Assembly (NCBI RefSeq): GCF_964204645.1
Contig: NC_134031.1
Span: 13,800,501 to 13,864,500, forward strand
DNA length: 64,000 nucleotides
DNA from: Tubulanus polymorphus
Taxonomy: Eukaryota; Nemertea; Palaeonemertea; Tubulaniformes; Tubulanidae
Reading direction: 5' to 3'
Shown here in pieces: positions 11,345 to 40,355 of this stretch; the stretch's first letter is position 1; each line of letters starts with the position of its first letter. The notes beneath the pieces were generated by a model that made no database searches, had not been told where the DNA came from, and saw nothing but the letters and a program-made list of their open reading frames with translations. A program made the position numbers and the translations under genes.

Positions 11345-13190
11345 CACTGTGACCGAAGGTAAGGGGGTGAGCCGTCGTCGTCTGTCCGTTCGTGCGTCTG
11401 TCAACTTTTTCTTCAAATCACTACTAGTCCTACAGTTTTAATCAGATAAATTCCAAATTTGGTATGAATGTTCTATGGACCTAGGCCTATAGAGTTAGGG
11501 AGCCATTTTTAGCCCACTTGGGACTTTTATTGCTTTCACTTTTCGTCCGTTGTCCGTCCGTAGACGGAATCCAGTTATTTTGGGAAGTTTTGAAGACGCT
11601 TCAATGTAATGTCTTGATATTTGGGTTACACATGTATCTACCCTAGACACATCTTCAGCCCAAAAACTGGCCCTGTCAGAATCAAGATGGCCGACTGGCA
11701 GCCATTGTTGTTCGCCAAGATCGGCACTTTTTACACATTTTTGAACTTTTTGAGGGAAATTTTGAAGACACTTTGATCAATTACCTTGATGTTTTGTAAT
11801 ATATTTAATTCCCCCAAGGGCCCATCACCATAAGAAAAATTGGTTTGATCGGACTCAAGATGGTCGTCCTATGACCTTTTTAGTGCCCAAAAATGTCAAT
11901 TTTGGCCCATTGCAATTTGTGATGGGTATTCTTTGAAAAGGGATCTTTTATACCTGATTTTTGATCAGCCAATTATGACACAATTGGCGGCCATTTTGGT
12001 GTCATCAGTACTGATTCGTAGGTGGAAGAAAGTTTTTCCACATTAAATTGATACCTTAGCATATTGTGTTACCATAATCAATTGGAAAGTTGTAGCTCAT
12101 AATGTGTCCTATGATTGTGGTGAGTTTCAAGTTCATTGGTTTTGTATATGGCCACAAGGGGGCGTTGAATAATACAATAACTTAGTATTTCTATATTATA
12201 CTTGTACCTCTGCATATTTTGTTACCACAATCAATTGCAAAGTTGTAGCTCATGACATCAAATATCATTGTGGTGAGTTTAAAGGACATTAGTTATTCTA
12301 TATGGTCACCAGGGGGTGTTGAATAGTAGAATAACTTAGTATTTCTTATTAGATTGGTTCCAAGGCATATTTTGTAACCATGACCGATTGCAAAGTTGTA
12401 GTTCATGACATGTTCTATGATTGTGGTGAGTTTCAAGATCATTGGGTTTTGCATATGGTCACCAGCGGGCGTTGAATAGTAGAATAACTTAGCATTTCCT
12501 TATTAAATTAGTAACAAGGCATATTTTGTTATCACAATCAATTACAAAATCGTAGCTGCTGACATGTTCTATTTTGGCGAGTTTCAAGGTCATTGGTTTT
12601 TGTATATGGTCACCAGGGGGCGTTGAATATTGAAATTGTTAGATTGTTGAGCATTTGAAACCACTTCCCAAGTGGGCATGGTGTCCCTGGACCCCTAGTT
12701 TGGATTTGTCCCCCAGGGGCGCCCCTGGGGATGGAGTTTCTATTTCTTCAAATCGCTACAAGTCCTACAGTTTTAATCAGATCAATTCCAAATTTGGTAT
12801 GAATGTTTTATCAACCAAGGCCTATAAAGTTACAGAGCCATTTTTTGGATTCGTCCCCCAGGGGGTGCCATTTCTATTTCTTCAAATCGCTAATTTTCCT
12901 AGTTTTAATCAGATCAATTCCAAATTTGGTATGAATATTCTATGGACCTAGGCCTATAAAGTCACACTGCCAATTTTTGGATTTGTCCCTCAGGGGGCGC
13001 TCCTGGGGGTGGAGTTTTTTATTTCTTCAAATTGCTACTAGTCCTACAGTTTTAATCAGATCAAGTCCAAATTTGGTATGAATGTTCTATGGACCAATAC
13101 CTACAGTACAGAGCCCTTTTTGTATTTGGCCAAAAGGGGGCACCCCTAGGTATGCAGCTTCTATTTCTTCAAATCACACAGCGGAGCTAT
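11345..13190 (+). repeat. ~146-bp tandem repeat array split by a Helentron-like insertion
   Basis: Units containing CAGTTTTAATCAGAT and CCAAATTTGGTATGAATG occur at about 11400-11505 and again three to four times at 12705-13180. The Helentron-like element at about 11506-12700 lies between them. Each unit shares the join GAGCCATTTTT/TTGGAT. That join is interrupted exactly once, by the element, so the array supplies empty-site sequence. Confidence 0.75.
11506..12702 (+). mobile_element. Helentron-like non-autonomous element (copy C)
   Basis: It begins TTTTTAGCCCACTTGGGACT and ends with hairpin CCACTT-CCC-AAGTGG followed by CCCTGGACCCCTAG. The core contains about four ~150-bp tandem units, each with CACCAGGGGGCGTTGAATA or a variant. 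The inverted core GCCCACTTGGGA is found near both ends. There is no coding capacity. Known Helentron-associated elements have this layout: subterminal inverted repeats, internal ~150-bp repeats, a 3' hairpin and insertion between Ts. Class assignment is inference. Confidence 0.65.
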
Positions 13191-14236
13191 ATAAGCCGAC
13201 AGGCTCCTTGTTCGGTAACGTTATTCCCTTTAATATTCTCTGTCTAATTCGTACTCCATAATCCGTATTTTCACTTATTCCGTAGACAAATGAATGGTCC
13301 CGTTGCCCAATTTATATGAAAATCCTTATTTGTAATCCGTATCAGCTGTCGGGAACATGCACATGCAAAAATTATAAACATCTGTAATCTAATGAGGTTA
13401 ATGTGGCCAGTAGGAAATATGAGAAACTCCAGAAAACACTGAAGTTTATCCATCAATGTCACACCAGGGGGTGTTTTCTTTTCATGTATTAATGATATCA
13501 AATGGATCTAAGTAATGAACCATCGGATACTATGAACTTTTTATTCCCCCCCTCCAACAGATCGTTACAACGTCATTCTACTGTAGTAGTAATGACTAAA
13601 CCAGCTATTATACGGATTGTGCACATAAATTCAAAGTTTATACGGGTAATAGTTAATTCGTATCAATTACGAATTATCTGTTATCCGTATATCACTTAAT
13701 CCGTACTAAGAAGCTCAGTCCCTAGTGATACGGATTAACCGAGGTTGACTGTATTCCATTGGTCCAGAGATGGATGTCGAGCTTTGGCAACATTCTAATC
13801 GTGTAAATCAGGGGCAGATTTAGGGGGGTCCAGACTCCTGCCTTCCATTAAGGTTGACCTTTCCATCAAGACGGAAGTTGTGAAAACTGATCAATTTGAC
13901 ACTCATCCCGTCTGAAATTGTATCTTTTTGAGTTTGTTTCTTCAAAAATATCTTAATACCGAGAAATTTAAAAAAAAACTGGCCAAATTTGTAAAAACTT
14001 AGAAGTTCCTTATTTCTATAAATAATTTTTGAAGAAATTAAATTAAAACATTTGAGAAACAGTGCGCATAAACGCCCCTTTGAAGCGGAATGTAAAAGAT
14101 ATCTTCCAAAATTTGTTTTATACGGCTGTTCAACTGCAGCACATATGTTGCCATTCCGAGTTTTAGCACTGTTTTCTATGAGTGTACGTATTTCAGTGTA
14201 TGTGTATTAATTTTTCATTTTGATTGTGCAGATTTA
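13191..14236. other. Non-coding stretch
   Basis: No gene recognised. Short motifs such as AATCCGTA recur at 13260-13740, suggesting an old degenerate repeat. The ORFs here have no recognisable features. Confidence 0.4.
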
Positions 14237-14642
14237 CTTCTAGGCCTGATAATGCACCAGTCAGTGAAATGCACCGCCCTGGGGGAGGGAGGTGGGGGGA
14301 TTAGCACTATTTAAGACTCAGTGGCGATCCAGCGACTAAATATCATGGATTCCATGCGGTAACATCCACGCATTAGCACACTCCCCAGGTAGTACCGCAT
14401 TACACTGCATTATAAACAATGATTTCATTTTGCAGTGAACTGCTTGCATAAATCGTATAATCAGTGTACCCAGTCCTGGAAGTGGTTGTTTCCCGTGATC
14501 TCCATCGCTCTACCATCCTAGTCTCTGTGATACATCTGACACTAAGGTTCTTGGTGAAACGATCAGTACCGGTAACTCTAAATTAATGTTTTGTGGTTTA
14601 TGTGAAGAATTCATACTGTTTTAGTTTATAGTCCTTAGCCGG

Positions 14643-14849
14643 TTAAGGGCTTATTGGGTACATCTCTTTATCGTCAACTTTGAACATTGCGTATGATTCA
14701 TAACGCTCCACTTGGACAATATCCCCGCCATTATGTGTGATCTGTAGTGCAAACCTCCCCGCTTGGAGGGGTGATGCACAGCACAAACATAATATGTACT
14801 GAAATTGTGTCACTGCTAGCAACGCAATGAATACCCGTTGAGCGATCAT
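14643..14849 (-). CDS. Possible small secreted peptide (unrecognised)
   Basis: 68 codons. The N-terminus is hydrophobic (about residues 5-26, ending around CASPLQA) and looks like a signal peptide. The rest is polar and acidic. Weak inverted sequence at about 14255-14290 and 14885-14925 flanks the region, so it could equally be a chance frame in a repeat. No family recognised. Confidence 0.2.
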   Translation of the reverse strand: MIAQRVFIALLAVTQFQYILCLCCASPLQAGRFALQITHNGGDIVQVERYESYAMFKVDDKEMYPISP

Positions 14850-16002
14850 CTAGTGTCAGCGCTGATCCCCGTTTTCATGCCCCATCCCCCCAGCAGTGTA
14901 CTTCACTCACTGGTGCATAATTTACCATTCACTCCCTTTACTACCTGATCTCTGTAACTCCACAGTACCAGACCTATTTTTTGTGATATTTAACGCTACA
15001 CATATCTTTGAAGGTGCTAAAGTGTTATCTTGTAAAGAAAACTAATAAACAGTCAACCCCGCATAAGTCGGACATCGAATTAGTCGTATCATCACATCTC
15101 TCGTATAATTATTTTGGTCCCGATATTTTTCTTCTTTAAACCCAATTATGCTTATAACTCGCGCTCAGTAAGTCGAATTTTCACTTAAGTTGTATCAATT
15201 TTGGAAGCCAAATCTTCTTATTCCATTCAAAATAAAGTAAGTCGTAGCCCGATATGCCGGCAGCAGATAAAAATACCCTACGATATTGTCTATGGAAGTG
15301 TTTAGACAGTTACATGTAACCTTCTTAATGTCTACATAGTGCACGTGGCAGCTTTAATTGATAGATTGAGGGTAGATTTCAGCGATATAGGATATGCACT
15401 GCCAGCTCAGGATACGACCACATAACTCGTACATCAAATCGTCAGTCCCGAGGGCTACGACTTATGCGGGGTCAACTGTAAATGCGACAAACTAATTTTT
15501 AAAAACCCTATTCATGATGTATGATGATAAAAATTACGATAAACTAAGACAAAATACAAATCTATTGTTACCATAATCTTTATTTGTTTTAGTTGTAATT
15601 AGTACCTTTTGTTCCATAGCACATTTTTGCAACGGGGAAAACCTACAACCCATTTCTAACGAATAAACTACCAAAATGATCAGAAATTTATATATTATTA
15701 ACCATTCTCATAACAGCTTAATAGACCTACATGTGTATTATAATTCACATTGAAACTAGACAAGAAAAAGATTTAATTTGATGCAAGTTTTTTAAGTTGT
15801 ACACAATTTAGATTAGTCTAGGATTGGGGAAGCTACAACTGGAGTGGGGTTTCATGAAGAGGTACGATATTTTGTATTCTTTATATGTCAAGCTTAATGA
15901 TGCATTTAAGGTCTTTCACGAAATCCCATCAGACCCTTCCAGCACAAGATGGCCGCTATATTTCAAATTTAATTGCCCTTTTCCATCACAGTAAAGAAAT
16001 GT

Positions 16003-16210
16003 AAAGGTAGGGGGGACACACGAGCATATTTTTTCACCCGATCGCGGCGATTAAATTCGCTGACAAATTTATACGCCTATTACGAGCGGGCACAATGCAT
16101 CCTATTGGTTGGTAAAATTGGATCGCTCGGCGGAATTAGCCGAGTGCAGGCAGATGAGCGACCGGTGATCGAGTCGGCCGACGAATTACACGCTCGTGTC
16201 CCTACCTTAA
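16003..16210. mobile_element. Short TIR element (MITE candidate)
   Basis: The ends are inverted repeats: AGGTAGGGGGGACACACGAG on the left and CTCGTGTCCCTACCTT on the right, enclosing ~200 bases of higher GC. It lies just downstream of the TPI stop codon. The 132-codon frame across it (15973-16371) has no recognisable domain. Confidence 0.45.
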
Positions 16211-16480
16211 CTAATGCCGTGTCATTCTTGGTTCACAGACGTCATGTCATTTCATTTGCCAGCATTATCAGTGATATAAATAAACCTTTCAATGGAGGCG
16301 TGCATCTTTTCCAGAAGGGTCTAATACAGACCAGGCCATTTCTCAGTGCACAGCTGGAATTGAGACAATAAGCACACAAGCTGCGTTCAAGTTTCATCTT
16401 TCAACGAAGAACGATCAAACCGCGATGAAAACTCTTGCAAAATTTTATGTGCGCTTTAAAACAATCTAGAGTTATGAACA

Positions 16481-34076
<17,596 letters not shown>

Positions 34077-34329
34077 GGTTCGTAAATAATGGATCGGTTT
34101 ATCGATGGAAAATTGAAACTTCGAAGTTGACCTTGTCGCGTAGAGTTAAAATCGGGACGCTCCGATCGCTGTTAAACCAAACAAAGGGTAACTCCGAAAA
34201 TATCCAAGTCACAACGTCCCTATAGAACGATAACCACGCTCAAACGTGGTGAACGTACTAAGATAAAACCCGGCCACTATCTACAAATTAAAAGAATTTA
34301 AAAACAAGAAATTTACTTATTCGAACAAT

Positions 34330-34755
34330 CTAAAATATATAAAATACATGACGTTTGGATCTCACCCAAGAGATCATCGTCAGGTGTGAGATATAGACTA
34401 AAAACAGGGGTATATACAGAGGAGAACATGTTTGTAAATCGGTCAAGTGAGTAGGTAATCTAGTATTGTTTGGCAAGGCATGAAGTAATATACTTAGAAA
34501 GAAGGGAATTGTGCGGAGAAAAGCCATTATTTAAATTGGTGAGTGACTCAACTATGTGGCGGTTTAGTGGGTTGCAGGATCACAAAGTATAAATAAGCCT
34601 TCGGCTTTTTCAAAACTAAAACGATGACCAGTGTTCCAAATGTGATTGGCAACGCCACTAGCTGGTTTTTGATTTATTGTACCCTTTTTGTGTTCCGAAA
34701 TTCGAGTTTTTGAATCACTACCAGTTTCTCCAAAGTAAATTTTATCATAGAACAT
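34330..34755 (-). pseudogene. Penelope-like GIY-YIG endonuclease remnant
   Basis: An open frame at 34755-34564 reads YFGETGSDSKTRISEHK and then GVANHIWNTGHRFSFEKAEG, the pattern of the C-terminal GIY-YIG endonuclease of Penelope-like retroelements. Homology continues past the stop in shifted frames to about 34330. No reverse transcriptase is present. It lies head-to-head with nothing coding and upstream of TPI exon 1. Confidence 0.65.
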
Positions 34756-34769
34756 CCATATTGCACAGT

Positions 34770-34906
34770 GCTCCCAGATGCCGATAGACTACATGTCTCC
34801 GCCAAGCTCCTGGCCACCGCCTTCGCTCAGTACCGCCGCACTACTACTCTCTCGGTGAGTCCCCTGTCCGCTGACTCGGAGGAGGACGGTGACCAGGAGG
34901 GTTAAA
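34770..34906 (+). pseudogene. GC-rich partial coding-like remnant (unrecognised)
   Basis: A frame ending TAA at 34904-34906 runs through VLPDADRLHVSAKLLATAFA and an acidic tail ending EEDGDQEG. Base composition is unlike its surroundings. No start and no known family. Possibly the 3' end of a decayed retroelement or gene. The sequence from 34907 to 35197 has nothing recognisable. Confidence 0.2.
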
Positions 34907-35197
34907 ATCTAATGAACCTGTGTCCGCCGAAGCTCGTGTTGGCTCGTTGTCGTGAGCTTCTCAGGCGGGAGGCAAGAGAAGGCCTGCAAGGAGGAAGGCA
35001 GATATCTACTGGGGAATTTTTCAAAAAAGTATCTGCGACTGGCCATTAATTTCTAACGACTGACAGCGAAAGTAAAGAGAGTTTCACGACGCTATCTGAA
35101 AATAGCTCACTTTCATCTTACAGTGTATATAAGTTCCCGGCCTGTTTGGTGATCTGGAAAAGTCATAGGCTCCTGAGGAAAAAGTCGTAATCTAGGC

Positions 35198-35203
35198 TAT
35201 AAT
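35198..35203. repeat. Left target-site duplication of Polinton 1 (TATAAT)
   Basis: TATAAT immediately precedes the AG that begins the element. The same six bases immediately follow its terminal CT at 52659-52664. Six-base duplications are the rule for Polintons. Confidence 0.92.
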
Positions 35204-35293
35204 AGTAATTAGAAAAGTGGGGTTTCAGGCCAGAGGGCGTGAGGGCGAGACACCACTCATCACCACAAGTAATTTTTTTTCCTAATAAATGGG
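35204..35293 (+). repeat. Polinton 1 left terminal inverted repeat (90 bp)
   Basis: Exact reverse complement of 52569-52658. It contains AGGGCGTGAGGGCGAGAC, an 8-T run and the CCTAATAAATGGG that includes the PolB start codon. The repeat therefore carries the promoter-like start of both terminal genes. Confidence 0.95.
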
Positions 35294-38200
35294 GGAGAAT
35301 GAACACCAACCAGAAAACAATAATGTCAATAAAAATCAATATTATTGCCAATATTGTAAAAAATACATCGATACATCTCATAAAACACGACATGAAAAAA
35401 CTGCAAATCATATAAAAAATGTAATAGATTTTGAAACTCCAGAAAATTCTAATGAAAGAAAAGAACGATTAGAAAATATGAATGTGGATGAAATAAAATG
35501 TGAAGTTTGTAATGAATTTATAGTAAAAAGGAATTATAATAGACATCTCGAATCACAAAAACATTATAAAAATTTAAATAAAAATGTTTTAGGATTAGAA
35601 TATTTTGATAATAAACCTCAACAAGTAAAAGAATCAACTTCAAAAACTAAATCCATTTCAAATAAACCCTACATGGAAAATGTTAGAAATTATATTGATT
35701 CACTAGAAATAAAAGATACAATTGAAATCTTAGAAACATTACATAGTAAAATTGGTCCTGCAGCTATTATATTTAGATTTTTTAAAGGCACAACAATAGA
35801 AGATTATAGTAAATTTAATGAAATAATAGAAAAAATACTAGATTTGATAACAGATGTTGAATATCCAAAAATTAGTATCTCTGGGAAAGTAAGTTTTATA
35901 AAGTCAGAAGAAAAAATGGATTATAATATTCAAACACTCTCTGAAGAAATAATTTCAAAAACACAAATAAAAGAGAAGTTAGAAAAAATATTAAATGAAT
36001 TTAAACGTCATATTGAAGAAAGATATTTTGAGGGTTCTGGTTTAACATTGAATGAAATTATATATTTAGATTTAAATGTTTATAATACAAAAAGAAATAA
36101 AACATCAAAAAGTAATAAAATGTTTAAAAATGATTCAAACTTTATAACAGAAAAAGATATGAAAGCATCAAGTTATATCAAATTACCATTTATAACAAAA
36201 GCAGTAATAAATATTCAAAATGAAGATAATAAATGTTTTCTATGGTCAATTATTAGTTGCTTACATCCAACAGAAGAACATGTTTATAGAATAACAGATT
36301 ACCGGAAATATGAAACATTATATAAAATTGATCAATATCCAGTAACTATAAAAATGATTCCTAAAATAGAAAAAGTTAATAATTTAAAAATAAATGTATT
36401 TGAATTAATGCAATTACCAAAGACAAAAGGTGAAAATATTAAAGATTATACATTGGAAGCTTTATATTTAACAGAATATTATGATGATGAAAATGCTATA
36501 GATTTGTTATATTACAAAAAAGATGAAAATGAACATTATATGTGGTTAAAACAAATTGATTTATTCTTTAGAACAACAGAAAGTGATCATCATCGTAAAA
36601 TTTATCTTTGTAGAAAATGTTTATCTAAATTTATGACTGAGAATACATTATTAAAACATAAAGAATTATGTGATAATAAAGATTTTTGTAAATTAATAAT
36701 GCCAACAGAAAAAGATTATAAATTGAAATTTACTAATCATAAATTTAAAAATATTGTTCCATTTGTAATTTATGGGGATTTTGAATCGTTGAATAAAGAA
36801 TTAACTGATCAAGATAGAAAAGAAATATATAACAAAAAGCAATTATTAAAATCAATGGATAAAGGAAATGAATTAAATGAAGATATAATTCAAGACCCAC
36901 CAATTATAAATACAATTAAAAAAGTTCATCAAAGAGCTGCTGCTTATGGAATTTATATAAAATCAAATTATCCCGAATTATATGAAAGTCAATATATTTC
37001 TTTTAGAGGTGAAAATGTAGTTAATGATTTTTGTGATAAAATGATTGAATTAGAAAGTGATTTTGCAAAATTATTAAACAAAAATAAAAGAATAGTTATG
37101 ACAAAAGAAGATGAAATTGATTTTAATTATGCAACTCATTGTTGTTACTGTGAAAAACGTTTTTATTCATTTGATAAAAAAGTTAGAGATCATGATCATT
37201 TAAATTCAAAATATCGTGGAGCTGCTCATGAAGATTGCAATTTACAAGCTAAGAAAGTTAATTTCGTACCAATATTATTTCATAATTTATCAGGCTATGA
37301 TACCCATCTATTTATAAAACAATTATCGGGAAAATTGGGTGCAATTAATCAAGAAATAGAAGAATATAATGCTATGAATGAAGCAAATGTAAGAAAATAT
37401 GATTTTAAACTATTAGCTAAAACATCTGAAAATTATATTTCATTTCAATTTGGTTGCATTAGATTTTTAGATTCTTATAGATTTCTAGCAAGTTCATTAG
37501 ATAATTTATCAAAATCATTAGTTGATAATGATTTTATTATAACTCGATATTATTATCCAAATGAACAAGATTTTAAATTATTGAGATATAAAGGCGCAAT
37601 TCCTTATTCATTTTATAAAACACATGATGATTTTAATGTAACAGAATTATTAAAAGATCAATTTTATGATCAATTAAAAGAGGAGTATGTGAAAGACGAA
37701 GTGTTTAATAGAACATTAAATATTTGGAACCATTTTAAGATGAAAAATCATGGCGAATTAGTTGATTTATATTTAAAATCAGATGTTATGATATTGGCAG
37801 ATATATTTGAAAAGTTTAGAGAAGTTAATCTAAACCATTTTAATGTTGACCCTTGTTATTGTTATTCAAGTCCTGGTTTAACCTGGCAATGTGGTTTAAA
37901 ATATACAAATGTAGAATTAGATTTATTAAAAGAACCAGATATGGTTTTATTATTTGAAAAATCAATTAGAGGTGGAATTAGTGGTGTTATGGGAGATAGG
38001 TATTTTAAAGCAAATGATGAATATAAATTATTATATATTGACGCCAATAATTTATATGGTTGGGCAATGATGCAACCTCAACCATATAAAAATTTTATAT
38101 TAACAGAAGTTGAAAATGATGATAAAACTGATTGGGAAAGCGCAATTACGAGTTTAAAAGATGAAGCGCCAATTGGTTACTTCTTTGTTATAGACTTAGA

Positions 38201-40355
38201 ATATCCTGAACATATTAAATTTAAATCTAGAAACTTACCTTATTGCCCTGAACATTTAACTGTAGATGATAGTTATTTAAGTGAATACCAGAAGAAAGTA
38301 AAACCGAAAGATCATGTTTTTACGGAAAAATTAATACTTACTCAAAATAATAAATACAATTATATTGTTCATTATAGAATGTTAAAATTTTATCTAAAAC
38401 AAGGAATGAAATTAAAGAAAGTACATAGATATATTGAATTTAATCAATCGAAGTAGTTAGAAAAATATATAGATTTCAATACTCAACAGAGAACCATATC
38501 AAAAACAGATTTTGAAAAAGATTTCTTTAAATTAATGAACAATAGTTTTTATGGTAAAACATGTGAAAATATTAGAAATAGAAATGATATTGAATTAGTA
38601 AATAATTCTGAAAGATTAAGACATTTACAATCAAGTCCTAGACATTTAGGAAATAAAAGATTTGAAGATTATTTAACAGCAGTTAAATTAAAAAGAACAT
38701 CAATGAAATTTAATAAACCTATATTTATTGGTTCGACTGTTTTAGAAGTATCAAAATTATTAATGTATGATTTTTATTATAATGTTTTACAACCACTTTT
38801 TGGAGAAAAACATATAGAAATATTATATTTTGATTCTGTAACAGCTGACACCCCAATATTATTAAAATGTAATGATAAAATATTGGTAAGAAGAATTTCA
38901 GAAATAATTCCAAAACAAAATGAATGTTATATTTCATATGGTGAAAAAGAATTAATACAAATAAATGGATTAATGGATGTTTGGACAAGAAATGGATGGA
39001 AAAAATTAAAGAATATTATTAGACATAAAACAAATAAGAAAATCTATAGAGTTAGAACTAAATTAGGATTTGTAGATGTTACAGAAGATCATAGTTTAAT
39101 TAAACAAAATGGTGATGAAATAAAACCAACTGATATAAAAATTAGAGATGAATTATTACATAAAAGATTTTACCCAAGAATGAATCATATGTCATTTGAT
39201 GAAATAATTGATAATATTTATAATATAGAACCCGAAACATTGGAAGAAAAAGAATATTTTATCAAAGGATTTTTCATGGGCGATGGTTCAGCAGGTGTGT
39301 ATAATTATGTTAGTGGAACTAAATATTGTTGGTATTTATGCAATCAAGACTTAAAATTATTAGAAAGAATTAAGAAATTCTGTGAAGAAGTTTATTCACA
39401 TAAAACATTTAGAATCATGGACCATATGAAATCATCCGCGGTTTATAGAATACTTGTAAATAATCCTAAAGATTTTGCTACAGAATATAATAATGAATTC
39501 TATATTCATGCAATAGTGAAAAGTAATACTTCAACAAAAGAAAAGATAGTTCCAGATTACGTATTAAATGCAAAAAATAATTTAAGAAAATGGTTCTTCA
39601 TTGGATTCTATGCTGCAGATGGTTCAAAAAGTTTCAAAAACCGCAAAACAATATCTTTAGCTCAAAAAGGAAAAGTTGCTATATCAGGATTGAATATATT
39701 ATGCAGTTCATTAGGATTTAATATGAATATTGGATTGATTAAATCTAAACCAAATTGCTTTAATTTAAGCCATGTAGAAAATGAGTTAACAGAAGAAGTT
39801 AAAGATTTATTTGAAATATATAACCCAACAGATTATGTTTATGATTTATCAACTGAAGATGGTACATTTAACTGTGGATTTCCATTAATAGCAGTCAATA
39901 CGGATGCCTACATACTAAAAATCAAGACAAATGACATAACAAAAGACTTAAAAACATTAAAACATCATTTTGATTTTAGCAATTATCCTAAAGATCATGA
40001 ACTATTTAGCAATGATAATAAAAAGATTCCTGGTAAATTTAAAGATGAATTAGGAGGTGATGAAATGATTGAATTTGTTGGGATAAGAAGTAAAATGTAT
40101 TCATATAAAACTAAAGAACATGAAGCTAAAAAGTTAAAAGGAATAACAAAACTTGTGGTTGATAATCATATAGAATTTCAAGATTATATAAAGTGTTTAT
40201 ATAAATCAATTGTAATGAAACACAAAATGAATTGTTTAAGATCAGAAAATCATGAAATGTATATAAATGAAATTGAAAAAACTAGTTTAAATCCATTTGA
40301 TGATAAAAGGCATATTTTAGATGATGGTATAAAAACATTACCTTATGGCCATTAA
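35289..40355 (+). pseudogene. polB: Protein-primed family B DNA polymerase with intein; in-frame stop
   Basis: Replicates the element by protein-primed synthesis (known for the family). The frame runs 35289-40355 but is broken by an in-frame TAG at 38454-38456, between motifs A and B. N-terminal C2H2 fingers occur at residues ~20-41 and ~75-98. A further C-x2-C/H finger lies near residue 440. Exo I is YGDFES (~497). A zinc/HNH-like insert (HCCYCE, then RDHDHL) lies at ~617-650. Exo II is HNLSGYD (~665) and Exo III is YLKSDVMILAD (~830). Motif A is YIDANNLYGW (~916). After the stop come motif B, NNSFYGKT, and motif C. Motif C is split: YFD (38826-38834) and TDAY (from 39900) are separated by the intein at 38835-39899. 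The start ATG is in the terminal inverted repeat behind TAATAA. The 3' end overlaps the convergent VLTF3-like gene by 4 bases. Confidence 0.93.
38835..39899 (+). other. Intein (355 residues, LAGLIDADG) in PolB motif C
   Basis: A self-splicing protein insert placed exactly between the first Asp and the Thr of the polymerase D-T-D active site. Splicing blocks are visible: block A SVTADTPILLK at the start (nucleophile Ser), block B DVTEDHSLI, block F VYDLSTEDGTFNCGF, and block G ending LIAVN followed by Thr. The endonuclease domain has two LAGLIDADG-type helices, FIKGFFMGDGSA and FFIGFYAADGSK, each retaining its Asp. The usual penultimate His before the terminal Asn is Val, a variation known in some inteins. 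The frame is open throughout, in contrast to the upstream polymerase stop. Same insertion point as the pol-c inteins of archaeal and giant-virus family B polymerases (established knowledge). Confidence 0.92.

Noticed and set aside
15973-16371. 132-codon ORF downstream of TPI
   Set aside because: It runs across a short TIR element, has no recognisable domain and shows no splice or codon support.
38457-38534. Gap between the two PolB frames considered as an intron
   Set aside because: The reading frame continues through it and aligns with polymerase sequence leading into motif B. There are no GT-AG borders, so a stop mutation is the simpler reading.
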